Shown here: piece after piece, positions 21,617-39,297 of the stretch
Position numbering within the stretch: position 1 is the stretch's first letter
Layout: each line of letters opens with the position of its first letter
DNA from: Henckelia pumila
Taxonomy: Eukaryota > Streptophyta > Magnoliopsida > Lamiales > Gesneriaceae
DNA: 64,000 nt
Reading direction: 5' to 3'
Assembly (NCBI RefSeq): GCF_033568475.1
Contig: NC_133123.1
Coordinates: 6,873,001 to 6,937,000 of the forward strand
Made by a program: the position numbers and the translations under genes
Notes under the pieces: model-generated
Database searches by the model: none
What the model saw: only the letters and a program-made list of their open reading frames with translations
What the model was told of the DNA's origin: nothing

Positions 21617-22239
21617 ATCTTTTGGTTGAAAGTTGAATAAATGGTGTCTAATCTGATTTGTAAAATAGGTTCCAATGGGTTGTACGTTTTCTTGAGCATT
21701 TTTTTGCTGGTTATGTGAGCATTGTAAATTCCGTGTTTGAAGTACCATCGGTCTCCTATTTGTAACGCATTCAGAAATGTTTAAAAGAAAATTGATTACG
21801 AGAAAAGTTCATAATCACTTTTTTTCGTAACATTTTCAAACACTAAAAACAGTGTTAATGAGATGCTAATCGTGCACGAATAAGGGCAGAGGAGTTCTAC
21901 TGCCCTGAATGAAAAAAAAAATGTCACCTTTTCGTGCATAATAATGGATTTTTGATCTTTTTTCCTATTATACTTCAGTCATGTTAAGTGTTTTGTTGTG
22001 TCTATGGAAGAAAAAACACCAAAAGACAGAAGAAGGAAGACAAAAATCCATTTTTGGACCAACTTCAAACACAATTTGAGCTAAACCAGAAGCGCTGAAA
22101 GAACCGGAGTGTTTGTCTTCGACTCTTCATCTCCAAGGAATTATCTCTATTTCGGGGGAAACTTTTACGGAAAATGTGTATTTTTATGGGTCCACATGTG
22201 CTGTTCAAGATGAAAAATTGATACATAGTTGAATATATC
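21617..22239. other. Intergenic between F-box gene and second Copia element
   Basis: AT-rich 3' flank. A GGGCAG..CTGCCC stem-loop lies at about 21886-21907. No gene seen. Confidence 0.6.
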
Positions 22240-22244
22240 ATATT

Positions 22245-22526
22245 TGTTGTGAAAAAGTAAAAATTTACGGTAAAAAGTAAAAACTCAAAAACTCAAAATT
22301 TATCAAATTCTACACTTTATAAAATTTTTCTCTCTTCACAATTGTGTTTTTCTACACAAATGGAGAGACCTATTTATAGATCTCAATTGGAGATTAGTCA
22401 AAAATTAATACATCATTAATTACATCATCACACACTAATTTTCAATATTTTACAACTCAATTTTCAACTTTCAACCTTCAACATTCAACAATAAATAATA
22501 ATATATATTTATATATATTTTCAACA
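22245..22526 (-). repeat. 3' LTR of the minus-strand Copia element
   Basis: Identical by eye to 28366-28647. It is preceded, on the minus strand, by the polypurine tract. Confidence 0.95.
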
Positions 22527-22691
22527 CTCCCCCTTGTGATGATGATCATGATAGAATGACTATCTCCATTACGTGTTGTATACTGTCTCGTTAAAAACCT
22601 TACTAGGAAAAACCCATTGGGACAAAAATCATAGTAAGGAAAAAAGAGTGCAGCCACGTAAACTCCCCCTGATGTCAACATGAATGATTCT

Positions 22692-25600
22692 TCACATATT
22701 TCGTAGATTGCGCATCCCAATATTATAAATGTGTTTTCTGAATATCGCCGTGGGAAGTGCCTTTGTGAAGAGATCGGATGAGTTCTCACTTGATTGAATG
22801 TAACAGATATCAATATCTTTATTCTTCTCCAGCTCTTGAGTGTATGCAAAGAATTTAGGAGGAATATGTTTAGTTCTGTCACTTTTGATGTATCCTTCTT
22901 TCATTTGGGCAACACATGCGGCATTATCTTCATACAGTGTGATTGGATTCTTGTCCACTGATAATCCGCAAGAAGTTTGGATATGCCGAGTCATTGATTT
23001 AAGCCAGACACATTCACGGCTTGCTTCATGTAGTGCAATAATCTCGGCATGATTTGATGAAGTTGTAACAAGTGTTTGTTTCTGTGATCGCCAAGAGATT
23101 GCAGTGCCTCCACGAGTAAATACATATCCGGTTTGGGAACGTGCCTTATGTGGATCAGATAAGTATCCAGCATCAGCATAACCAATTATTCTCTGATTTG
23201 TATCTTTTGGATACAAAAGTCCCAAATCCGTCGTTCCTCGTAAATAACGGAATATATGTTTAATTCCGTTCCAGTGCCTCTTCGTTGGACATGAACTGAA
23301 TCTTGCCAATAAATTTACTGCAAAAGATATGTCTGGTCTAGTGCAATTTGCAAGATACATAAGGGCACCAATGACACTTAGATATGGTACTTCAGGACCA
23401 AGAACAACTTCATCATCTTCACATGGACGAAATGGATCCTTTTCTATATTCAATGATCTGACAACCATTGGAGTACTTAAAGGATTTGATTGATCCATAT
23501 TGAAACGTTTAAGGACCTTCTCTGTATAATTAGACTGGTGAACAAAAATTCCACATTCTTTTTGTTCAATTTGTAAACCAAGACAATACTTGGTTTTTCC
23601 AAGGTCTTTCATTTCAAATTCTTCCTTCAAGTATAACATCACTTCTTGAATTTCTTTATTCGTTCCAATGATGTTTAAATCATCAACATATACAGCAATA
23701 ATCACGCATCCCGATGTTGTTTTCTTGATGAAAACACAAGGGCATATTGGATCATTTACATATCCCTTTTTCATCAAGTGTTCACTTAGCCGATTATACC
23801 ACATTCGGCCGGATTGCTTTAATCCATACAATGATCTTTGTAATTTCACAGAATAAAATTCTCTGGGTTCTGAACTTTGTGCTTCTAGCATCTTAAATCC
23901 TTCAGGGATTTTCATGTATATATCACTATCAAGTGATCCGTATAAATAAGCTGTAACAACATCCATTAGACGCATGTCCAAGTTTTCAGACACTGCTAAA
24001 CTGATCAAATACCGAAACGTAATTGCATCCAGAACAGGAGAATATGTTTCTTCATAATCAATTCCAGGTCTTTGAGAAAAACCTTGTGCAACAAGTCGAG
24101 CTTTATATCTCACTATTTCATTTTTCTCATTTCTCTTTCGAATAAAAATCCATTTGTACCCAACAGGTTTAACACCTTTAGGTGTAAGGACTATAGGTCC
24201 AAAAACACTACGTTTATTTAGCGAATTTAATTCAACCTGGATGGCATCTTTCCATTTTGACCAATCCTTTCGAGTTTTGCATTCACCAAAAGATTTTGGT
24301 TCATTATCTTCATTTACGATGTCACATGCCACATTGTACGAAAATATCTCATCAATATCTTGTACATTCTTTCGGTTCCATATTTTTCCAGTATTAATAT
24401 AATTGATAGAGATTTCATGATTCTCGTCAGTTTGTGGTTCTGACAAAATATTTTCATCATCGTGTGTTTCTTCTGGAACACCATTTTCTATTTTCTGATC
24501 ATCATTTTTCTCTATGTATTTTCTTTTCCGAGGATTTTTATCCTTTGAACCGATTGGCCTTCCACGCTTCAGGCGTTTTATGACATCATGAATGTCTTCA
24601 TTTTGTTTCTTTGGAATTTCAACTCGAGCAGGGGCATTTACAGCAGGTATATATGATTTTGTTACCCCTTTTGTGTCTGCAAATGCATCTGGCATTTGAT
24701 TTGCTATTCTTTGCAAATGCACAATTTGCTGTACATCTTTATCACATTGTTTAGTTCTAGGATCCAAATGTAATAATGATGGTACATACCATGTGATTTT
24801 TTTTTCGATGTGTTTCTTTTCTCCCCCTAACATTGGGAAGTTATTTTCATCAAAATGACAATCAGCAAACCGTGCTGTAAACACATCGCCTGTCTGAGCC
24901 TCAAGATATCTAATGATTGATGGACTATCATAGCCGATATAAATACCATTCTTTCTTTGAGGTCCCATTTTTGTTCTTTGAGGTGGTGCAATAGGCACAT
25001 ACACCATACATCCAAAAATTCTCAAATGAGAAATATCTGGTTCTTTGCCAAATACAAGCTGCAATGGGGAGTGTTTATGATATGCACTTGGCCTGATGCG
25101 AATCAATGCAGCAGCATGTAAAATTGCATGTCCCCATATAGAAATAGGGAGTTTCGTTCTCATAATCATTGGTCTAGCAATCAACTGCAGACGTTTAATC
25201 AATGATTCAGCTAATCCATTTTGTGTATGAACATGAGCTACAAGATGTTCAACAGTAATTCCCATCGACATACAATAGTCGTTAAAAGTCTGGGAAGTAA
25301 ATTCTCCAGCATTATCAAGTCTTATTTTCTTGATCGTATATTCGGGAAATTGATTCCGCAATTTTATTATTTGAGCCATCAATTTTGCAAATGCCACATT
25401 CCGAGTGGACAATAAACATACATGTGACCATCTGCTAGAGGCATCGATTAATACCATAAAGTATCGAAATGGTCCACATGGTGGATGAATTGGCCCACAA
25501 ATATCACCTTGAATACGTTCAAGAAATATGGGTGATTCCTTTTGGATTTTAGCTGGTGATGGTCTTATAATAAGTTTTCCCAGAGAACATGCTTTACACT

Positions 25601-26186
25601 GAAACTTATTATTCTGAAAGATCTTCTGGTCTTTCAGTGGATGACCACTTGTATTTTCTATAATCCTTCGCATCATTATTGAACCAGGATGTCCCAATCG
25701 ATCATGCCAATTTGTTAGTATTGAAGAATTTCCAATAACCATATTTAATTCGATTGGACTTATATGTGTATAATGCAATCCAGTAGGGAGCATTGATAAT
25801 TTCTCAACTACATATTTCTTTCCTGATTTATATGTAGTAAGACACATATATTTCTCATTTCCTTCGGTTATTGTTTCCGTATCATAACCATGAGAATATA
25901 TATCATTAAAACTCAACAAATTTCTTTGTGATCGTGGTGAATATAAAGCACTATTTATGAAAAATTTTGTACCATTAGGTAACAAAAATTGTGCTTTGCC
26001 ACATCCTTCAATCAAGTCTACAGGACCTGATATTGTATTCACCATTGTTTTTGTTGGCTTTAATTCCAAGAAATATTTTTCATTTCTGAGGATAGTGTGC
26101 GTTGTACCACTATCTGGTATGCAAACTTCCAGTGCATTATTTCCATATTTGATCATAGCATTTTCCATAATGATCTTCAAAAACAA
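22692..26186 (-). CDS. Copia Pol polyprotein (1164 aa)
   Basis: Domain order is that of Copia: protease with DSGTTHTIL (residues ~20-28), the GAG-pre-integrase WHDRLGHPG, then the integrase core (GDICGPIHPP, DNAGEFTS, VAHVHTQNGLAE). Reverse transcriptase (YKARLVAQGFSQRPGIDYEE, AVYVDDLNIIG) and RNase H (GYADAGYLSDP) follow. The usual ENNAACVAQMKEG-type end is present as YEDNAACVAQMKEG. It acts in the element's own virus-like particle. Pol is a separate frame from gag, so its expression must rely on whatever read-through or initiation this family uses, which I cannot tell from sequence. Confidence 0.92.
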   Translation of the reverse strand: MFLKIIMENAMIKYGNNALEVCIPDSGTTHTILRNEKYFLELKPTKTMVNTISGPVDLIEGCGKAQFLLPNGTKFFINSALYSPRSQRNLLSFNDIYSHGYDTETITEGNEKYMCLTTYKSGKKYVVEKLSMLPTGLHYTHISPIELNMVIGNSSILTNWHDRLGHPGSIMMRRIIENTSGHPLKDQKIFQNNKFQCKACSLGKLIIRPSPAKIQKESPIFLERIQGDICGPIHPPCGPFRYFMVLIDASSRWSHVCLLSTRNVAFAKLMAQIIKLRNQFPEYTIKKIRLDNAGEFTSQTFNDYCMSMGITVEHLVAHVHTQNGLAESLIKRLQLIARPMIMRTKLPISIWGHAILHAAALIRIRPSAYHKHSPLQLVFGKEPDISHLRIFGCMVYVPIAPPQRTKMGPQRKNGIYIGYDSPSIIRYLEAQTGDVFTARFADCHFDENNFPMLGGEKKHIEKKITWYVPSLLHLDPRTKQCDKDVQQIVHLQRIANQMPDAFADTKGVTKSYIPAVNAPARVEIPKKQNEDIHDVIKRLKRGRPIGSKDKNPRKRKYIEKNDDQKIENGVPEETHDDENILSEPQTDENHEISINYINTGKIWNRKNVQDIDEIFSYNVACDIVNEDNEPKSFGECKTRKDWSKWKDAIQVELNSLNKRSVFGPIVLTPKGVKPVGYKWIFIRKRNEKNEIVRYKARLVAQGFSQRPGIDYEETYSPVLDAITFRYLISLAVSENLDMRLMDVVTAYLYGSLDSDIYMKIPEGFKMLEAQSSEPREFYSVKLQRSLYGLKQSGRMWYNRLSEHLMKKGYVNDPICPCVFIKKTTSGCVIIAVYVDDLNIIGTNKEIQEVMLYLKEEFEMKDLGKTKYCLGLQIEQKECGIFVHQSNYTEKVLKRFNMDQSNPLSTPMVVRSLNIEKDPFRPCEDDEVVLGPEVPYLSVIGALMYLANCTRPDISFAVNLLARFSSCPTKRHWNGIKHIFRYLRGTTDLGLLYPKDTNQRIIGYADAGYLSDPHKARSQTGYVFTRGGTAISWRSQKQTLVTTSSNHAEIIALHEASRECVWLKSMTRHIQTSCGLSVDKNPITLYEDNAACVAQMKEGYIKSDRTKHIPPKFFAYTQELEKNKDIDICYIQSSENSSDLFTKALPTAIFRKHIYNIGMRNLRNM

Positions 26187-26328
26187 TATGCAATAAAATG
26201 AATTAAGAAAGATACATGCAAATTATAATATGTTACAATTTAATTGCAGAATAAAACAATACATGCAAAATATAATATGTTTTACAATATAAAAATTACA
26301 TTGTTACATTCTTTTCCCACCAGTACAT

Positions 26329-27390
26329 TTAATCAATATCTTCGAAATCATTCAAAAAGTAGGCATCATCTAAATTCATTGAACCACTTGCATGGTCAAT
26401 GTTTTCAGTAAAATTGGTCTCTTTTTCTTTTCCCTTTATTGAATCTTTATAGAGCTTACACAGATGCTCAGGGGCTCGACAAGTTCTTGACCAATGTCCT
26501 GGAGTGCCACATCTATAACAAACACTCTCAGTTCTTTTTGGATGATTTTCATTTTCACCCATATTATCATGCTGCCTCTTTTGTGGGTGGTTCGTGACGT
26601 TCCTTTGAGATGAGTTATTGAAATAACTATCTCTTTTATTTTCAAATCCACGGCCTCGACCACGACCGCGATCATTTCTACGCCCACGTCCACGCCCACG
26701 TCCTCGTCCACGACCTCGACCAAAATCTTGTCTATATCTTTGATTTTGGTTTTCATTTTTACTTACGACATTTGCTTCAGGAAATGCCGTTGAACCAGTA
26801 GGTCTGGACTGATGATTTCTCATGAGCAATTCATTATTCTTTTCCGCCACGAGTAAACATGCGATGAGTTCTGAGTATCTTGAAAATCCACGCACTCTAT
26901 ATTGCTGTTGTAGAGTTATATTTGATGCGTGGAATGTGGAAAATGTCTTTTCAAGCATTTCCATCTCAGTAATATTATGCCCACAAAATTTCAGCTGTGA
27001 GACAATTCGATACATCGCAGAATTATAATCACTCACCTTTTTAAAATCTTGGAATCTTAAAGTATTCCATTCATCTCGTGCGGTCGGAAGTATAACTTTC
27101 CGTATATGCTCAAAACGTTCTTTTAACCCTTTCCACAAAATCATTGGGTCTTTTTCGGTCAAATATTCACATTTCAACCCCTCATCAAGATGTCTGCGTA
27201 AAAATATCATCGCTTTTGCTTTATCTTGTGAGGATGATATGTTATTTTCTTTGATAGTTTCGTTAAGACCCAATGACTCGAGATGCATTTCTACATCGAG
27301 GGTCCATGGCATATAATTCTTTCCGGTTATATCAAGTGCAATGAATTCGAGTTTCGCCAAGTTCGACATGGTGGTACTAGAAAATAACAA
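26329..27390 (-). CDS. Copia Gag (353 aa)
   Basis: The Gag begins MLFSSTTMSNLAKLEFIALD and has the UBN2-type sequence NYMPWTLDVEMHLES. An Arg/Gly-rich stretch (alternating RG, residues ~222-248) precedes one CCHC zinc knuckle (CYRCGTPGHWSRTC, ~292-305). This is the nucleocapsid-like RNA-binding end of a Copia Gag. Pol begins downstream on the same strand in its own frame. Confidence 0.9.
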   Translation of the reverse strand: MLFSSTTMSNLAKLEFIALDITGKNYMPWTLDVEMHLESLGLNETIKENNISSSQDKAKAMIFLRRHLDEGLKCEYLTEKDPMILWKGLKERFEHIRKVILPTARDEWNTLRFQDFKKVSDYNSAMYRIVSQLKFCGHNITEMEMLEKTFSTFHASNITLQQQYRVRGFSRYSELIACLLVAEKNNELLMRNHQSRPTGSTAFPEANVVSKNENQNQRYRQDFGRGRGRGRGRGRGRRNDRGRGRGRGFENKRDSYFNNSSQRNVTNHPQKRQHDNMGENENHPKRTESVCYRCGTPGHWSRTCRAPEHLCKLYKDSIKGKEKETNFTENIDHASGSMNLDDAYFLNDFEDID

Positions 27391-27790
27391 TGCATTTTAT
27401 TAGTTAATTTCCATAAATATGACAATACAAAATAATGAAAGAACGTAAATTACAAGTGCGTATACAAATAGAGAAAAAATATGTGTTGGAAAATCGCTGG
27501 TGAGTAAAAGACTCGTGAGCATGATGATCATAGTCGTTATGAAAAATATCCTTATAAATGTCATCATCTCCATCTTCGAAAAAACCGAGGATAAAATATT
27601 TTGAGAGAAAGAATGAATTTGGTGTGATTGAAAATGAGTTTGAGTGAACATATTTATAGGGCAAAAACTAGCCGTTTTGTTACCGTTTGTGACCGTTGGG
27701 GGTAAAGAAAAAATTGAGTATGTGTTGAATAAAAATTCGTGATAATCATGTAATGCATATAATGATAATCATAATTAAATAATTATGTAT

Positions 27791-28078
27791 ATCATATCAC
27801 ATTATTATAAGGTCAGTGTCGTAGACAGCTTTTTATATAATGTTGTGAAATTATACCAATATAGTTATTATAAAGTCAGGTATAGTATATCATATCACAT
27901 TATTATAAGATCGGTGTCGTAGACAACCTTTTATATAATAACATGAGATTATACAAATATGGTTAGTATATAAATACACAATAATATATATCATATCACG
28001 TTATTATAAGGTCAGTGTCATAGACAACCTTTTATATAATAACATGAAATTATATATTAATATAGTTAATATATATAC
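27791..28078 (-). repeat. Tandem array, ~100-bp unit, about three copies, in the Copia leader
   Basis: The marker ATCATATCAC recurs at 27791, 27889 and 27990, so the period is 98-101 bases. Each unit also carries a GGTCAGTGTCGTAGACA-like core and a TTTTATATAATA segment. A shortened fourth start is seen near 28087. The array lies between the 5' LTR and gag. Confidence 0.8.
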
Positions 28079-28365
28079 ATAATAAATATATATCACGTTA
28101 TTGTTTAAAAACCTTAGAGGCTTTTATACTTGTCGTATCCCTTACCGGGAGTGTGGGATGTCGTCTTAACATCCTCCCAGGATTTATAACAAGTTTTGAA
28201 AAAAACTTATTTTTTCATAACATGATATTATATATTAATATATACACAATAAAAATATATAAACAGTAAAATAAAAATTCTTACTTGTTGAATATTTTTG
28301 ACTTCTTCTTGTATTTTGGAGCGTCGGAAAATATAGAGAACCTTCGAGCGATCGCGCTGATAACG

Positions 28366-28647
28366 TGTTGTGAAAAAGTAAAAATTTACGGTAAAAAGTA
28401 AAAACTCAAAAACTCAAAATTTATCAAATTCTACACTTTATAAAATTTTTCTCTCTTCACAATTGTGTTTTTCTACACAAATGGAGAGACCTATTTATAG
28501 ATCTCAATTGGAGATTAGTCAAAAATTAATACATCATTAATTACATCATCACACACTAATTTTCAATATTTTACAACTCAATTTTCAACTTTCAACCTTC
28601 AACATTCAACAATAAATAATAATATATATTTATATATATTTTCAACA
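28366..28647 (-). repeat. 5' LTR of the minus-strand Copia element
   Basis: Identical by eye to 22245-22526. It is followed on the minus strand by the primer-site-like CGTTATCAGCGCGA and flanked outside by ATATT. Confidence 0.95.
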
Positions 28648-28652
28648 ATATT

Positions 28653-29640
28653 TTTATTTTAATACATTAGTATCAACTATTTTAGATTTACGTGTAAAAA
28701 CATGTGTGGTGTATAAAAATCTGACGTATATGTGTTTTACATTTTATCTTTTTAAAAACTAAAATAATAATCATGATTTTTTTTTATTATAATTGAGTCA
28801 ATTGATACTATATATGTTTAATTTAATTTTTTTGTATATAAAATTTCTTTCATTAGTGCACCAAAATTACTAATTGTCTTGTACCCGTTTTAGTAAGTGT
28901 TTAACTTGGTATTAATAAAGTTGTTTTAATTTTATACTTAAAATTTTATTTTTTTAACCAAATTCGAAACAATTAGTACTCAAGTTTACTAATACTCGGT
29001 TTTTAATGGTTTGAACCATTATCATCCATAAAAAATGTGGGCTTAGAGAACACATAATTTTTTTTTCCGTGGATCAAAGAATGCACGAACATTTTTCGGC
29101 TGAACTCAACCCCAAATTTGAGTTTGGAGATCCTCATTTTGGTTCACATCTTATTTTAAGTTGATTTTTTGAATAAAGTGTTTTCACCCTATTTTTAATT
29201 TTTTATATTGTTTTGTTCCTTTGTTAGTTTAATTTAAAAAGAATGGATCCATGTGAGACAGTCTCACGTATCTGTATTTATGAGACCGATCGATTTAACT
29301 AATATTTAGTATTTACGATGAAAAATATTTGGCATAAAAAATGATGTTTATAAGTCGACCGTCGAGTCGAATATGTTATCTTTTTAGTAAATTGATCTAT
29401 GAGACCGTCTCATTAGAATTTTTTAAAAATAAACTCTTTTTCAAACTAAAAAAAAAATATTTTAGCTTATTTTATGACTTTAAGATTTTTCACGGAAAAG
29501 ATTAATGCAATTAGCCCATCACACAATGGGTCACACAATGGGTTTAAATGAACATCAGTTATCGTTTAGGGGTCAGATTGTAAAACCAGAACGCTCCAGT
29601 CTGCGTTGCAGACTTTTGGGGAAATATAATACGACGGGAG
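28653..29640. other. Intergenic upstream of CUL1; AT-rich with one MITE-like repeat
   Basis: A/T-rich DNA containing the MITE-like sequence at 29252-29414. The last part (29500-29640) is the likely distal CUL1 promoter. No gene recognised; an open frame at 29505-29837 covers the promoter and leader only. Confidence 0.6.
29252..29414. repeat. MITE-like repeat with palindromic GAGAC..GTCTC ends
   Basis: The left end reads TGTGAGACAGTCTCACG and the right end ATGAGACCGTCTCATT, so each end is itself nearly palindromic. The A/T-rich centre has no coding potential. I associate this end type with a repeat common in some asterid genomes, from memory. Target duplications were not resolved. Confidence 0.5.
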
Positions 29641-30703
29641 AAAATATATATAGACGGAGACGAGAGAGATTCACTCGCCTCTCGCTCGGATTTTCTCGTA
29701 ACAGGTATTCTCTATCAGCGTATAGATTAACTTTGTGTGTGTTGTGCGTTTTTCTATTGTGCGCTGGTACTGGTCGGGTGTTCGTATGTTTTTCTGGCGA
29801 TTCGTTTGATCGTCTTGTGTTTCTGGTATCACTATGATTCTTGATCGTGTTTGGCTGCCATTCGACTTCTTGTTAGGGTTTTATTTTTCGAAGTGTCGAT
29901 GTATGATTATGGGCGGGGAGGGTTATGTTGTATCTTTGATATTGTTTCATTATCTGCTGTGATTTTATTTTTAGTTTCATGTTGTCTTGGTGATGATTCT
30001 TAACCACGGTATATATTCAGTTCTCCTGTAATTGATAATTGATAGCAATAAATGTCATTCCTCACCTTACAATCGATTTTTAAAGAAAACCGATTTTGTT
30101 TTTTTAATAAAAACACTTTAAAAAGCTGGACGTATTTATGTGTTTTTTAAGCTATAGCTTATGTATCCGAACTCACCTCTATTTTGATAGGGAGTTTTGA
30201 CTGCAGGAAAGACTCATAAAAAAAATTGTGGGAAACATTTGAGCATACGGTGCCTTACTTTTAGTGGTGAAATCCAATCGTCTTCTTTTATTTGTTTCGT
30301 GCTTTTCTTGTAGTGAGTTTCTTTTTTGCTGATTATAAGATTGTTTAGCATTGTAACATTTTGTGATTGCAACTAGTGTAGATTTCCGAGTGGTGAGGTT
30401 TTGTAGTTGTCTGTTTGCTGTGGCATTTTATTCATGATTCTTTGTAATTTTACGTTGATTTACCTATTTCATTTGTCTGCTTTGGTACTACCTAAGAGTA
30501 ATATATTCAGCTGGCTGTTTTTTTATTCTCAGTGATAGTATGTCTAGGGGACTTTGTATAGTTTATATTACTGAGGCTACCAAGAACTTCTCTATAAAGA
30601 TGAAGATATTTGCAAATGCTATTGAATTGTCTAAAAAATTTGAGTTGACGTGGTAGTTTTTTTTGTTTTAGATTTATCTGTTTTACTGTTTAAATGTTGT
30701 CAG
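29640..30703 (+). promoter_or_regulatory. CUL1 promoter, leader exon and 5' UTR intron
   Basis: A TATATATA stretch (~29645-29652) precedes a CT-rich leader exon ending at 29704 (ACAG then GTATTCTC). The acceptor TTGTCAG ends at 30703, 45 bases before the CUL1 ATG, giving a 1.0-kb leader intron. Long 5' UTR introns are common in constitutively expressed plant genes. Confidence 0.5.
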
Positions 30704-30748
30704 GTTTGGATTCAGAATTAAGCTGTTGATCTCGGCCAGATATAGAAG

Positions 30749-37748
<7,000 letters not shown>

Positions 37749-39249
37749 TTCAAGCCAGCTAGTGATCGAATTTGTAACTCTATTGCTGCTGCAGAACAGT
37801 TCAAAAGAATGGGGAGACCTTTCGAGCTAAGACTGCAAAACATGCCTGATGTTTTTTGTGACTTTGTGATGATTTGTTAGACTCGGAGGCATGAGAAATC
37901 TTGAACAATGTGCCCTAAATCAGGCACGAGCCATCACGGCACATGGTCTTGGATTGAGAAGGTGCTATTGACTGTTCTAAGCAGTGAGACAAATCCGAGC
38001 CTTGCGTTTTCTTCGTGCTTGGTCCTCCATATATGTATGTTGTCCATCTCAATACTTTCCCCGATGATACATTAGCTTTCTTCATCAAATTTAGCGACTT
38101 AGTAAAATCTGTCTCCACCTCTTTTACCTTCCTCTCACCTTTATTTCTGTCACTACGTCAGTTGATGTTTTGTGTTGTATTATATATATGATTCAATGAT
38201 ATCTGTTTTCGAATGCTTAATCTCTCGGCTTTCAGCTTTTGGTCTAATGTAACATAAAATTGGATCCACGTTTTCAGATACCTATCGGTTGCATGATTCT
38301 CCACTTTTTCTTTTCTGAACATGAAATGAGCTCAATAAGTTGAGACACAAAATTATTTCCGAAATAAGAGAAGGCGAAGGAGCGATGTTGTCATCCAAAC
38401 CAAACATAGAGTTAAAACATGAGTAGCTTGATTCACATATCTCTTAACACAAAGCAAACAAATCTCTTAACAAAAGCAAACAACAAAAAGCCACTTATTC
38501 CCTAGAGAAATTGTCCATTCACCAGCCACTGGAGACATTCTTTCTTCAGTTTTAGCTACTCTCTTTTTGTACGAGCTGCTTTTTGTCTAATTCTATACAA
38601 TTTTATTTTGTTTTCTTTTATTTATTTATTTTTAACTTTTGGATGGGTTCTAGTCTTTGAAAATTCTTATAATCATGAAAGTTTTAATAGGTTTGCAAGT
38701 CCTTATTGGGTCCCTCCTTAGTCCTTCCTACCCAGGAATTCGTAATATCGATTAGATGCTCACAAGGTATTTTATGATGTAACCCCCCAAAAAAAGTAGA
38801 AATTAATCCTAAAAGTCGTCGTTTTTTTAGCGAATTTCCCACCTTGAGTTGACTACTGGTAATGGAAAACGGGAAAAGACATTTGCCTTCAATTATATGT
38901 TGAGCACGCTTGTCTTTTGTTTTCCTCCTCAAAAAAGGATTTTTTTTAAATAAAATAAAATAAAACATCTTCAAAATGGTTCCAACCAAGGAATTGGGGC
39001 TATCTCTTTTAGTTCGTTGAGATAGAAAAGTTGGAGTTTTTAATTTTTTTTAATAAAAAAGTGGGTTATATATATATATATATATATAGTAATGATCACT
39101 GCATCCTAGGGTGCAGAGTTTTTCGTGTGCGACCACGGATTTTAGTGTAAAAAAAACACTAAAACCCGGTACCGGGTTTTAGTAGTCGCACATGAAAAAC
39201 TCTGCACCCTAGGATGCAGATGATCAAAATTATATATATATATTATATA

Positions 39250-39297
<48 letters not shown>

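Larger units (their letters stand above)
22245..28647 (-). mobile_element. Ty1/Copia LTR retrotransposon, minus strand, looks whole, LTRs identical
   Basis: The 282-bp LTRs (22245-22526 and 28366-28647) start TGTTG and end CAACA, and I see no difference between them. Five-base duplications ATATT flank the element (22240-22244 and 28648-28652). Read on the minus strand, the 5' LTR is followed by CGTTATCAGCGCGA, resembling the primer site of some Copia groups. The gag frame is 27390-26329 and the pol frame 26186-22692. A purine tract AAGGGGGAG abuts the 3' LTR. Identical LTRs put the insertion at most at a few hundred thousand years. A leader of about 0.7 kb carries a tandem array. Confidence 0.95.
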
